Positions 54,061 through 61,167 of a stretch of DNA of 61,167 nt are shown here, in pieces (the stretch's first letter is position 1; each line of letters begins with the position of its first letter). The DNA is from an uncultured Paracoccaceae bacterium (GTDB lineage Bacteria; Pseudomonadota; Alphaproteobacteria; Rhodobacterales; Rhodobacteraceae), in assembly GCA_913062865.1 (NCBI GenBank), contig CAJXWO010000009.1, positions 1-61,167 on the forward strand, in the 5' to 3' direction. A program made the position numbers and the translations under genes. The notes below the pieces were generated by a model, which saw only the letters and a program-made list of their open reading frames with translations, did not search any database and was not told the DNA's origin.

Positions 54061-54849
54061 TCAGTCGCCCAGGTCCTTGAACAGGTTCTCTTCCTCGACG
54101 AAATCCAGCCGCTCTTCCTCGATCGTGCCGGCATTGATGTCGCGCACCTCGACCCGGCCGTCGCCGTAGCCCACGACGACCTTGTCGCAGATGTCGATGA
54201 ACAGCCCGTTCTCCACCACGCCCGGCATCTGGTTCAGCACCATGGCCAGTTGGCGGGGATTGCCGATGCGGCGCAGGTGCAGGTCCAGGATATGGTTGCC
54301 TCCGTCGGTGATATAGGGCCGGTCGCCGTTCATGCGCAGCGACACGTCGCGGCCCAGAACATCCATGGAAATCAGCGTTTCCTCGACCAGCGCCTTGGTG
54401 GTCTGCCAGCCGAAGGGGATGACCTCGATGGGTAGCGGGAAGGCGCCCAGCGTTTCGACCTCCTTGCCCACATCGGCGATTACCACCATCTGGTCGGACG
54501 CGGTCGCCACGATCTTTTCCTGCAAAAGCGCCCCGCCGCCACCCTTGATGAGGCTGAGGTCGCCGTCGAATTCATCGGCCCCGTCTATGGTCAGATCGAG
54601 CCAGCGCGCCTCGTCGAGGCTGATCACGTCTATCCCCACTTCGCGCGCCAGTTCGGCGGTGCGGGTCGATGTGGGCACGCCCTTGATCCGCAGACCGTCC
54701 TCGCGCACGGCCTCGCCCAGGCAGCGCACGAGCCAGGCGGCGGTCGAGCCGGTGCCCAGCCCCACGCGCATCCCGTCCTCGACGAAATCGGCGGCGCGTT
54801 TTGCGGCCACGAACTTGGCCTTGTCGATGGGCGACAATTCTCCGGTCAT
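54061..54849 (-). CDS. rpiA: Ribose-5-phosphate isomerase A
   Basis: This 262-residue protein interconverts ribose 5-phosphate and ribulose 5-phosphate. Motifs: GLGTGSTAAWLV (31-42), TIDGADEFDGDLSLIKGGGGALLQEKIVA (87-115, catalytic Asp and Glu), and YITDGGNHILDL. The start at 54849 follows GGGAGA. It is about 30 residues longer than the E. coli enzyme at the C terminus, ending DFVEEENLFKDLGD. Confidence 0.97.
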   Translation of the reverse strand: MTGELSPIDKAKFVAAKRAADFVEDGMRVGLGTGSTAAWLVRCLGEAVREDGLRIKGVPTSTRTAELAREVGIDVISLDEARWLDLTIDGADEFDGDLSLIKGGGGALLQEKIVATASDQMVVIADVGKEVETLGAFPLPIEVIPFGWQTTKALVEETLISMDVLGRDVSLRMNGDRPYITDGGNHILDLHLRRIGNPRQLAMVLNQMPGVVENGLFIDICDKVVVGYGDGRVEVRDINAGTIEEERLDFVEEENLFKDLGD

Positions 54850-54926
54850 GGGGCATCTCCCTTTGGTGCTGCGCCGGGTATAGGCAAAGCGGCGCGTCCG
54901 CGCGAGGGGCAAATCGCCCCCTTTGC

Positions 54927-55878
54927 CTAACCGGCCTCGCGCAAGGCGGCCTGCAAAAGCGCGCGGTAGCGGGCATGCACCTCTGCCTCGGCTTCGGCCA
55001 CGCCGGGCAGCGCGCGCAGGTCTGCCAGTGCCGCCTCGACCGCAGGGGCGTGGCACAGGATGGTGGTATCCTCGATCCCGCCCTTTGCGCGCGTGTCGAA
55101 ATAGGCGCGGTCCCAGCGGTCGGTGCCGCCTTCGGGCTTGGCCCCGTTGCCCCGGCTGCGGCGCAGCAGGAAACTGTCCCAGGTCTTGACGGCGTAGTTG
55201 GTTGTACTGCGCCAAGTCGTGGCGGATCTCCTCGGGTGCCACGCGGCGCAGATGCTGCCAAAGCTTGGCGCGCGGGGGCAGCTCTTCGATGCGGCCATCG
55301 GCCCACATGACGCGCAAGGGGGCGTCGCCCCGAAAGCCCACCATGGAATGGTTGTGGAACGCCTTGAACCGCGCAGGGCCGCGTGTCAGCGACTTGACCG
55401 AGGCATTGGCCCGGTGGCGCGGCCGCAAGCGGCGTGTGAACTGCGCACAGACCCGGCCCGGGGCCCAGGCATCGCGCCCGCCATCGCCGAAGGTCATGCC
55501 GTTCAGCGCAATGATATCCGCCGCCTCGGGCGCGGCCGCGATGAGCGCCTGCACCCCGTGATCGCCCGCATGCACGTTCAGGAACTCGTCGGCATCAAGC
55601 GCCATGGCCCAGTCGAAGTCATCAATGCCGGCGGCCCCGCGCAACTGCCGGTAGCCCGCGTGCTGGGGTGCCTCGCCCTCGGGCACCTCGTTGTGGACAT
55701 GGACGATGGCGCCCCCGGCATGCAGCGCGTCCAGCAGCCGCTCGGACCCGTCGCGGCATGCGTTCGAGGCGATGGCGATCCGGTCAAAGCCCACGACCAG
55801 GTGATGCGCCACGAATTCGAGGATGAAGGGCCCTTCGTCCTTCATGCAGGACAGAAGTGCGACAGAGGGCGTTGTCAT
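54927..55878 (-). pseudogene. Glycosyltransferase family 2-like protein, frameshifted
   Basis: The N-terminal part (55878 to about 55200) reads MTTPSVALLSCMKDEGPFILEFVAHHLVVGF, with the DxD motif WAMALDADEFLNV, HNHSMVGFRG and IRHDLAQYN. At about 55198 the frame shifts. The next frame reads NYAVKTWDSFLLRRSRGNG, then AYFDTRAKGG and a normal end (ALREAG, stop at 54927). Relatives usually have QYNHYAV here, and deleting one base (CCAAC to CCAC) restores it. As it stands the gene is broken, or there is a base-call error. It would transfer a sugar to surface polysaccharide. Confidence 0.8.
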
Positions 55879-55950
55879 GGGCACGCGAGCCTTTTTACCT
55901 GCGCGCCTGCCTAGCCGAGGCCGCGGGCGCCGTCCAGAAGGCCGCTTGGA

Positions 55951-56958
55951 TCACACCAGCGGCACGGAAATCGCGCGGGGCTCGGCCCTCTGCGACCGCT
56001 GCCACAGGCCCGGCCGCACCAGAGGGCGCGCGGGCGTCCATTCTGCGCCCAGGGCAAGGTCAGGGAAGTAACCTGTTACGCGTTCACGGTCCCGGCGCGG
56101 CAGGGACCGCAGCGCCATGGGTCCGGGATACATGCTTTCGGCCGGGGCGCCGTTGGCGATCAGCACGTGGTGCCCGTCCAGCAGCACATGCCAATATCGC
56201 GCCTGGCGCATCGGGATCTGCGAGATACCGGGCTGCCCCACCAGCGCGGTTATGGGCAAAAGCAGGTCCGACCCGTTCTGCCGCAAGAGCACCCGGTGCT
56301 GGAGCGACAGGCACAGCGGTGCGTCGTTGCCCAGCACGCCGGCGTCGATCCGAACGGGCGCGTGGGCTTCGGCCCCCGACACGATTTGCCAGCCGGCCCA
56401 GACCACCTCTTGCGGGCCATTGTCCAGCGTCACGACCCGGTCGCCCGGCCTTAACGTTTCGACCGCGCGGACCCCGCCGGGCACGGCGATTGCCGTGCCT
56501 TCAAGGAAACAGACGGTCAGGTTGGAATAGGCGACAGACGGATCGTCGCTGCCGCCTGCGATGATCTCGTAGGTGACACTCTCTTGAAGCATCCGGTCGG
56601 CCACGATGCCTTGGCGGTCGCCATTGATGTCGAGATTGTAGATGGTGATCTGCTCGGCCGGGTCAGTCGACCCCACGGGACGGATCACATAGCTGTATTC
56701 GGTCTCGATAGCGGTGTTGTCGCCGAAGGTGGTGCCGTTGATTGTGAAGCTGCCAACGTTGTCTTGCGTGCCATCGGCGTCTTGAAAAAACGCATCGTTG
56801 TCATCCATGGTGATGCGCGAAAAGCTCGCGCCCGGCTGCAGTGCGATCGTGCTGTTGCCGATGGCCGCCAAATTGCGCGAATTGTCGAAACTGAAAGGGT
56901 TTGGGCCGGTGGTCACCAGCTGGTCGAGCCCGAAGCCCACGAAGGAATAGGTTGGCAT
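55951..56958 (-). CDS. Hint (Hedgehog/intein) domain-containing protein
   Basis: This 335-residue protein has an N-terminal region (1-145) of beta-rich, Asn/Asp/Thr-rich sequence with no signal peptide. A Hint domain begins at Cys150: CFLEGTAIAVPGGVRAVETLRPGDRVVTLDNGPQEV. LSLQHRVLLRQNGSDLLLPITAL and YWHVLLDGHHVLIANGAPAESM follow. Hint domains self-cleave at the first Cys. In Rhodobacterales this family is large, probably secreted by type I systems, and of unknown role. Confidence 0.85.
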   Translation of the reverse strand: MPTYSFVGFGLDQLVTTGPNPFSFDNSRNLAAIGNSTIALQPGASFSRITMDDNDAFFQDADGTQDNVGSFTINGTTFGDNTAIETEYSYVIRPVGSTDPAEQITIYNLDINGDRQGIVADRMLQESVTYEIIAGGSDDPSVAYSNLTVCFLEGTAIAVPGGVRAVETLRPGDRVVTLDNGPQEVVWAGWQIVSGAEAHAPVRIDAGVLGNDAPLCLSLQHRVLLRQNGSDLLLPITALVGQPGISQIPMRQARYWHVLLDGHHVLIANGAPAESMYPGPMALRSLPRRDRERVTGYFPDLALGAEWTPARPLVRPGLWQRSQRAEPRAISVPLV

Positions 56959-57196
56959 AATCGCACCTTTGGGTCACTGAAACTCAAACAGACGAAATCG
57001 CTCGCACGGTTTGTGTTGTGACCGAGAACAACGCCGTTTAAGCGGCAGCCCTTCGACGATTTCGCGTCACTTTGCATGGACCCGAAACAGCGCTGGTCTG
57101 ACTGCGTTGATTGTTTTTCTGACCAAGGCCGGATTGAAGAGACAGCATGACGGTTTTCTTGCACGATCCCCGCCAAGAACCGGTTAACGTCGCCCC

Positions 57197-57904
57197 ATGT
57201 CTTCGGAAACGCCGCCTCTTCGCATTTATTATGCGCCCGACAGCGCCTCGCTTGTCGTGCGCCTGGCGCTCGAGGAATTGGGCGTGGCCTATGAGACGGT
57301 GCTGATGGACCGCAAGACCCAAGGCCAGCGCAGCCCGGCCTATCTGCGGCGCAATCCCCATGGCCTGATCCCGGTGATCGACACGCCCGACGGGCCGGTG
57401 TTCGAGACGGCTGCGATCCTGCTCTGGCTGGCCGACCGGCACCGGGCGCTGGCCCCCACGCCCGACAGCCCCGACCGCGGCGCGTGCCTGGGCTGGCTGT
57501 TCTTTCTGTCGAACACGCTGCATGCGGATTTGCGGATGACCTTTTACGCCGACCGCTTCGTGCCCGGTCCGGACAGCGCGGGGTTTTTAAGGATCACCCG
57601 GCACCGGATCACGGGCCATCTGGACCGGGTCGAGGCATGGCTTGCCGGCACGCCCGCATGGATCGACCCCGAAAGGCCCGGCATCGTCGGGCTTTATCTG
57701 GCCGTGCTCTTGCGATGGGCCGCGCTTTATCCCGTGGGCGACAAGGATTGGTTCGACCTGTCGGCCTGGCCCAACCTCGCGCAGTTTGCCCGCCGGATCG
57801 AGACCCTGCCCGCCGCCCAGAGGGCCAGCGCGGCCGAGGGGCTGGGGCCCACGCCGTTTTCCGCGCCTACCTACTGCAATCCGCCCGAGGGGAGTGCCAC
57901 CTGA
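57197..57904 (+). CDS. Glutathione S-transferase family protein
   Basis: This 235-residue protein has a thioredoxin-like N domain (LRIYYAPDSASLVVRLALEELGVAYETVLMDRKTQGQRSPAYLRRNPHGLIPVID) with the glutathione-binding ETAAILLWLAD. A helical C domain follows. The usual Ser/Tyr/Cys catalytic residue is probably in APDSAS. Its stop overlaps the sdaA start by one base (TGATG), so the two are co-translated. The substrate is unknown. Confidence 0.88.
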   Translation: MSSETPPLRIYYAPDSASLVVRLALEELGVAYETVLMDRKTQGQRSPAYLRRNPHGLIPVIDTPDGPVFETAAILLWLADRHRALAPTPDSPDRGACLGWLFFLSNTLHADLRMTFYADRFVPGPDSAGFLRITRHRITGHLDRVEAWLAGTPAWIDPERPGIVGLYLAVLLRWAALYPVGDKDWFDLSAWPNLAQFARRIETLPAAQRASAAEGLGPTPFSAPTYCNPPEGSAT

Positions 57905-59277
57905 TGTTTCTCAGCGTCTTCGACATGTTCAAGGTGGGCGTCGGCCCGTCCTCGTCCCACACGATGGGACCGATGGTGGCGGCTGCGCGGTTCCTCGACC
58001 GTCTGCGGGCCGCGCCCTTTACCGCCCATGGCGTGCGCGCGTCGCTTCATGGCTCGCTGGCTTTTACGGGCGTGGGCCACGCCACGGATCGCGCGACCAT
58101 ACTGGGCCTCGCAGGCTTCGACCCTGAAACCTACGACGCGGAGAAGGCCGAGGCGGCATTGACCCGCATCAGGGCCGAGCATCGGGTCACGCCGGAGGGC
58201 CTGAGCCCCCTGCGCTTCGATCCAGACAGCGACCTGGTCTTCGACTACGGCCCGCCCCTTTCCGGCCACGCCAACGGGATGATCCTGATGGCCACCGACG
58301 CCCAGGGCGACGTGATCCTGCAAGAGACCTATTATTCCGTCGGCGGCGGCTTTGTTCTGACCGAAGAGGAACTGGCCCAGGGCAAGGACACCGATACCGG
58401 CCCGCCCGTCCCGTACCCTTTCAAATCCGCCGCCGAGATGCTGGAGATGGCCAAGACCTCGGGGCTGACCATCGCGGGCATGAAAAAATCGAACGAGATC
58501 GCGCGCGGTTGCGACAACAGCCTGAAAAAGGGGCTGACCCGTATCTGGACCGTGATGAACGACTGCATCGAACGGGGCCTTGCGACCGAGGGCACCCTGC
58601 CCGGAGGTCTTGGCGTGAAACGGCGGGCCAAGGGCATTCACGATGCGCTGATGGCCGAGCGGGGCATGAACCTGAACGCGCCGCACACGATCAACGACTG
58701 GATGAGCGTCTATGCCATGGCGGTGAACGAGGAAAACGCCGCCGGCGGGCAGGTCGTGACCGCGCCCACCAACGGGGCTGCGGGCGTGGTGCCTGCGGTC
58801 ATCCGCTACTGGCTCGACCATGTGCCGGGGGCCAGCGCCTCGCGGGTCGACGAGTTCCTGCTGACCGCCGCCGCCATCGGCGGGCTGGTGAAATACAACG
58901 CCTCGATCTCGGGGGCCGAGGCCGGGTGCCAGGCCGAGGTCGGCAGCGCGTCCGCCATGGCCGCGGCGGGGCTGTGTGCCGTGATGGGCGGCACGGCCGA
59001 GCAGATCGAGAACGCGGCCGAGATCGCGCTCGAGCATCACCTGGGCATGACCTGCGACCCGGTCAAAGGGCTGGTGCAGGTGCCCTGTATCGAACGCAAC
59101 GGGCTGGGCGCGGTCAAGGCCGTGTCGGCGGCAAGCCTCGCCCTGCGTGGCGACGGCACACATTTCGTGCCGCTCGATGCCTGTATCGAGACGATGCGCC
59201 AGACCGGTCTCGACATGAGCGAGAAGTACAAGGAGACCTCGCTGGGCGGGCTCGCGGTGAACGTGCCGAACTGCTAG
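57904..59277 (+). CDS. sdaA: L-serine ammonia-lyase, iron-sulfur dependent
   Basis: This 457-residue single-chain enzyme converts L-serine to pyruvate and ammonia. The beta domain opens [23 protein letters not shown]. The alpha domain holds the 4Fe-4S ligands Cys342 ([16 protein letters not shown]), Cys384 ([15 protein letters not shown]) and Cys395. It also has [15 protein letters not shown] and [16 protein letters not shown]. The chain ends in Cys457 (NVPNC), which in the family occupies the open cluster site until serine arrives. It is coupled to the upstream GST gene. Confidence 0.96.
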   Translation: MFLSVFDMFKVGVGPSSSHTMGPMVAAARFLDRLRAAPFTAHGVRASLHGSLAFTGVGHATDRATILGLAGFDPETYDAEKAEAALTRIRAEHRVTPEGLSPLRFDPDSDLVFDYGPPLSGHANGMILMATDAQGDVILQETYYSVGGGFVLTEEELAQGKDTDTGPPVPYPFKSAAEMLEMAKTSGLTIAGMKKSNEIARGCDNSLKKGLTRIWTVMNDCIERGLATEGTLPGGLGVKRRAKGIHDALMAERGMNLNAPHTINDWMSVYAMAVNEENAAGGQVVTAPTNGAAGVVPAVIRYWLDHVPGASASRVDEFLLTAAAIGGLVKYNASISGAEAGCQAEVGSASAMAAAGLCAVMGGTAEQIENAAEIALEHHLGMTCDPVKGLVQVPCIERNGLGAVKAVSAASLALRGDGTHFVPLDACIETMRQTGLDMSEKYKETSLGGLAVNVPNC

Positions 59278-59386
59278 GGGCGCGCTGCGCCTTGGCGTGC
59301 AAGGGCACTATGGCGCTCTTCCGCCGGTTGAGGGGCGGCCGAACGTAGCATTTGCCAAAGACGCGCCCCGTGCCTAGCGTACCCCC

Positions 59387-60328
59387 ATGGTCGCAGATCG
59401 CCCCCTTCTGGGCATCGCGCTCATGCTGGCGTTCTGCGTTCTGGCCCCCCTGGGCGATTCCATCGCGAAGCTGCTGGGCGAAACGATGCCGCTGGGCCAG
59501 CTGTTGCTGGTCCGGTTCGCCGTACAGGCAGCGATCCTGATTCCCTTGGTGCTGGCCACCGGGCGGCTTTGGCGGATGCGCGGACGGGTCCTGCGGCTGA
59601 CCGCCCTGCGCACGGCGCTGCACATCTTCGGCATCGGCGCGATGTTCACGGCGCTGCAATACCTGCCGCTGGCCGATGCGGTGGCCATCGCCTTTGTCAT
59701 GCCGTTCATCATGCTTTTGCTGGGCTGGTTCTTTCTGGGCGAAGAGGTGGGCTGGCGCCGCCTTGCCGCCTGCGCGGTGGGGTTCCTCGGCACGCTCATG
59801 GTGATCCAGCCCAGTTTTCAGGAGGTCGGCTGGCCCGCACTTTTGCCGCTGGTGGTGGCGGTGAATTTTTCGTTCTTCATGCTGGTCACCCGCCAGATCG
59901 CAAAAGAGACCGATCCGATCGGTCTGCAGGCGGTCAGCGGCCTGATGGCGACGGCGGTTCTGTTGCCGCTCATGCTGGTGACCCATGGCGCGGGGCTGCC
60001 TGCGCTCAGCTTCCAGATGCCCGACGGGCGCGAATGGGGGCTGCTTGTGGGCATCGGGGTCGTAGGCACGTTGGGCCATCTGGCGATGACCTGGTCGCTG
60101 CGCTACGCGCCCTCGGCCACGTTGGCACCGATGCAGTATCTCGAAATTCCGGTGGCCACGCTTCTGGGCTTCATCATCTTCAGCGACCTACCCAACGGGC
60201 TGGCGGCGCTGGGGATCTGCGTCACCGTGGCGGCGGGGCTTTATATCATCCTGCGCGAGCGGGCCATCGCCCGGACGCCGCGGCCAGCGCCGATTGCACC
60301 TGCGCCAGACACGCCCGCGGCAGAATGA
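59387..60328 (+). CDS. DMT superfamily permease, EamA domains
   Basis: This 313-residue protein has ten membrane segments: LLGIALMLAFCVLAPLGDSIAKLLGETMPLGQLLLVRFAVQA at the start, LADAVAIAFVMPFIMLLLGWFFLGEEVGWRRLAACAVGFLGTLMVIQP, and a second repeat ending VATLLGFIIFSDLPNGLAALGICVTVAAGLYIILRERA. A Pro/Ala-rich tail follows. The last 83 bases overlap the convergent thiamine pyrophosphokinase gene, the overlap being only in the tail. The substrate is unknown. Confidence 0.9.
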   Translation: MVADRPLLGIALMLAFCVLAPLGDSIAKLLGETMPLGQLLLVRFAVQAAILIPLVLATGRLWRMRGRVLRLTALRTALHIFGIGAMFTALQYLPLADAVAIAFVMPFIMLLLGWFFLGEEVGWRRLAACAVGFLGTLMVIQPSFQEVGWPALLPLVVAVNFSFFMLVTRQIAKETDPIGLQAVSGLMATAVLLPLMLVTHGAGLPALSFQMPDGREWGLLVGIGVVGTLGHLAMTWSLRYAPSATLAPMQYLEIPVATLLGFIIFSDLPNGLAALGICVTVAAGLYIILRERAIARTPRPAPIAPAPDTPAAE

Positions 60329-60935
60329 CGAGCATCACCGGTTCGAGCGAGGTCAGCCGCACCGGACCCAGGGCCGCGTTCGACGTGCCCACGCGGGCAT
60401 CGGGGGCCATCGCGATCCCCTCGACCGGCCAGCGCAGGCCTTCGGACTGTCCCTGCCAGGGGCCCATGGGAAAGAGCGACACCACCGTGCCGGGGTCCAG
60501 GTCCAGTGCGATCTCGGGCGGGCAGAGAAACACCAGATCCTCGCGCCCCAGGATCACGCAGCGCCGGTCGGGCCGGGCCACCAGCGTGTTGAGTGCGGCC
60601 AGCGCGTGGTCCATCCGGGCACCGGTAAAGCCCACGCCGATCACGAGGGGGGCCTTGATGTTGCGCAGGCATTTGTCGAAATCGGTGCTGTCCTGTTCAG
60701 CGATCCTGTGCAGGCGGTCGGCGGGCCAGAGGTCGTGCAGCCCGGGTGGAAAACTGTCGAAATCGCCGATCACCGCATCGGGCACCCGGCCGGTCTCATG
60801 CACCAGCGCTGCACCGCCATCGGCCGCGACCAGCCCGGGCGCAAGGGCCAGCGCCGCCTCCAGATCCGCCGGCGACGCGTCGCCGCCGCCCACGAGCGTC
60901 ACCGCCCGGGGTGTATCAACAATCGCCGATGTCAT
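60246..60935 (-). CDS. thiN: Thiamine pyrophosphokinase
   Basis: This 229-residue protein makes thiamine diphosphate from thiamine and ATP. Catalytic motifs: VTLVGGGDASPADLEAALAL, LVAADGGAALVHETGRVPDAVIGDFDSFPP, QDSTDFDKCLRN, GVGFTGARMDHALAALNTL and the C-terminal TSNAALGPVRLTSLEP. The ATG at 60935 has GGAGGG upstream and gives the family N terminus. Longer in-frame sequence runs into the terminal repeat and is not protein-like. The thiamine transporter genes often found upstream would lie outside the window. Confidence 0.93.
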   Translation of the reverse strand: MTSAIVDTPRAVTLVGGGDASPADLEAALALAPGLVAADGGAALVHETGRVPDAVIGDFDSFPPGLHDLWPADRLHRIAEQDSTDFDKCLRNIKAPLVIGVGFTGARMDHALAALNTLVARPDRRCVILGREDLVFLCPPEIALDLDPGTVVSLFPMGPWQGQSEGLRWPVEGIAMAPDARVGTSNAALGPVRLTSLEPVMLVILPRACLAQVQSALAAASGRWPARAG

Positions 60936-61090
60936 GCTAAATTCCCTCCGATTTCGAAACAGACCATAATCTGGACACGAAATAAAACGCCAAAAAGCAC
61001 ATCTTCGTTCAGGTTTCGACGAGTCAATGATGTTAAAAAAGTAAGTGTTATACGGCTGAAAGGGTCCGTCATGGTTGGCAACAACAAGAT

Positions 61091-61167
61091 CAGGTGAATC
61101 GCACTTGAGCTTTGACAGTTGTGCAGAACTGGATTCTTGAGGTTTCATCATCAGATGGAGCTTCGAG
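61091..61167. repeat. Terminal inverted repeat, right copy (77 bp)
   Basis: This is the exact reverse complement of bases 1-77. Between the thiN start and this repeat lie 155 bases of noticeably AT-richer intergenic DNA with no gene that I can support. Confidence 0.95.

Noticed and set aside
50175-54080. A 1301-codon open frame antisense to hflC, hflK and gor
   Set aside because: It lies opposite three well-recognised genes; long antisense frames are a by-product of high GC, and its translation has no domain.
60936-61090. TPP riboswitch upstream of thiamine pyrophosphokinase
   Set aside because: I looked for the conserved CUGAGA and ACCUG elements of a THI box in the right order and did not find them.
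60936-61151. In-frame extension of thiamine pyrophosphokinase upstream into the right terminal repeat
   Set aside because: It lacks family similarity, is AT-richer, and the ATG at 60935 has a strong ribosome site.

Overview
The window is a 61.2 kb stretch of GC-rich chromosomal DNA from an alphaproteobacterium, most likely a marine Rhodobacterales (Roseobacter-group) species. Evidence: the gene families and neighbourhoods (44-residue aa3-type cytochrome oxidase subunit IV, DUF6446 between glyS and glyQ, DUF6173, hflK-hflC-DUF2065-degP, pgk beside a class I aldolase and ftsB), a SAM-II riboswitch before metZ, an Lrp-linked ilvC, and a GTTC-N7-GTTC LexA-type box. Almost all of it is ordinary housekeeping chromosome. 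I saw no prophage, CRISPR array, rRNA or tRNA. The first and last 77 bases are perfect inverted copies of each other, so the window probably ends inside copies of one repeated element (assembly contig ends).

Layout. 0.1-3.3 kb: a SoxR regulator with a readable operator; a divergent, apparently broken VOC-family operon; an alpha/beta hydrolase; an array of four perfect palindromes; a class I/II aminotransferase. 3.4-7 kb (minus): outer-membrane barrel, DUF3179, DUF4336 and two cyclophilins. 7.2-9.9 kb: pgk, class I aldolase, ftsB. 9.9-14.8 kb: inositol monophosphatase, mobA, azlCD, a lipoprotein, cytochrome oxidase subunit IV, DUF6173 and two overlapping Lrp/AsnC regulators divergent from ilvC. 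16-17.4 kb: two very small membrane proteins and an EamA permease. 17.4-21.5 kb (minus): folB, folP, glmM and a SleB-type hydrolase. 21.7-28.2 kb (minus): glyQ, DUF6446, glyS and a PPDK-like protein. 28.3-35.9 kb: a secreted pseudoprotease, then (minus) metZ under a SAM-II riboswitch, folE2, trkH and an AruI-like decarboxylase. 36-45 kb: hydrolase, GST, yciB, EamA, ftsY, alkB-type monooxygenase, xseA, purD. 45-48.3 kb: GH114-like protein, FG-GAP protein, 2Fe-2S ferredoxin, a DnaE2-like OB-fold orphan behind a LexA-type box, PG-binding lipoprotein. 48.4-53.8 kb (minus): gor, hflK, hflC, DUF2065, degP. 54-61 kb: rpiA, a frameshifted glycosyltransferase, a Hint-domain protein, GST, sdaA, EamA and thiamine pyrophosphokinase.

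How the genes fit together. Central carbon metabolism is represented by pgk, the aldolase, rpiA and a PPDK-like protein. Amino-acid metabolism is represented by ilvC with its probable Lrp control, metZ with SAM control, sdaA, azlCD and glyQS. Folate synthesis uses folE2, folB and folP. Envelope quality control is covered by HflKC, DegP, a periplasmic cyclophilin and the SleB hydrolase. No gene-free stretch exceeds about 250 bases. The longest are 53,811-54,060 (a dispersed palindrome plus a long hairpin) and 56,959-57,196 (between divergent genes, nothing recognised).

The least ordinary items are the LexA-box, probably leaderless OB-fold gene (47.3 kb), the secreted protease homologue lacking its catalytic His and Ser (28.3 kb), the PPDK-like protein with a damaged nucleotide-binding site (21.7 kb), the broken SoxR-controlled operon (0.1-0.7 kb), the palindrome array (2.0 kb) and the paired micro-membrane proteins (16.1-16.4 kb). 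I do not see a clear new multi-gene defence or mobile system.
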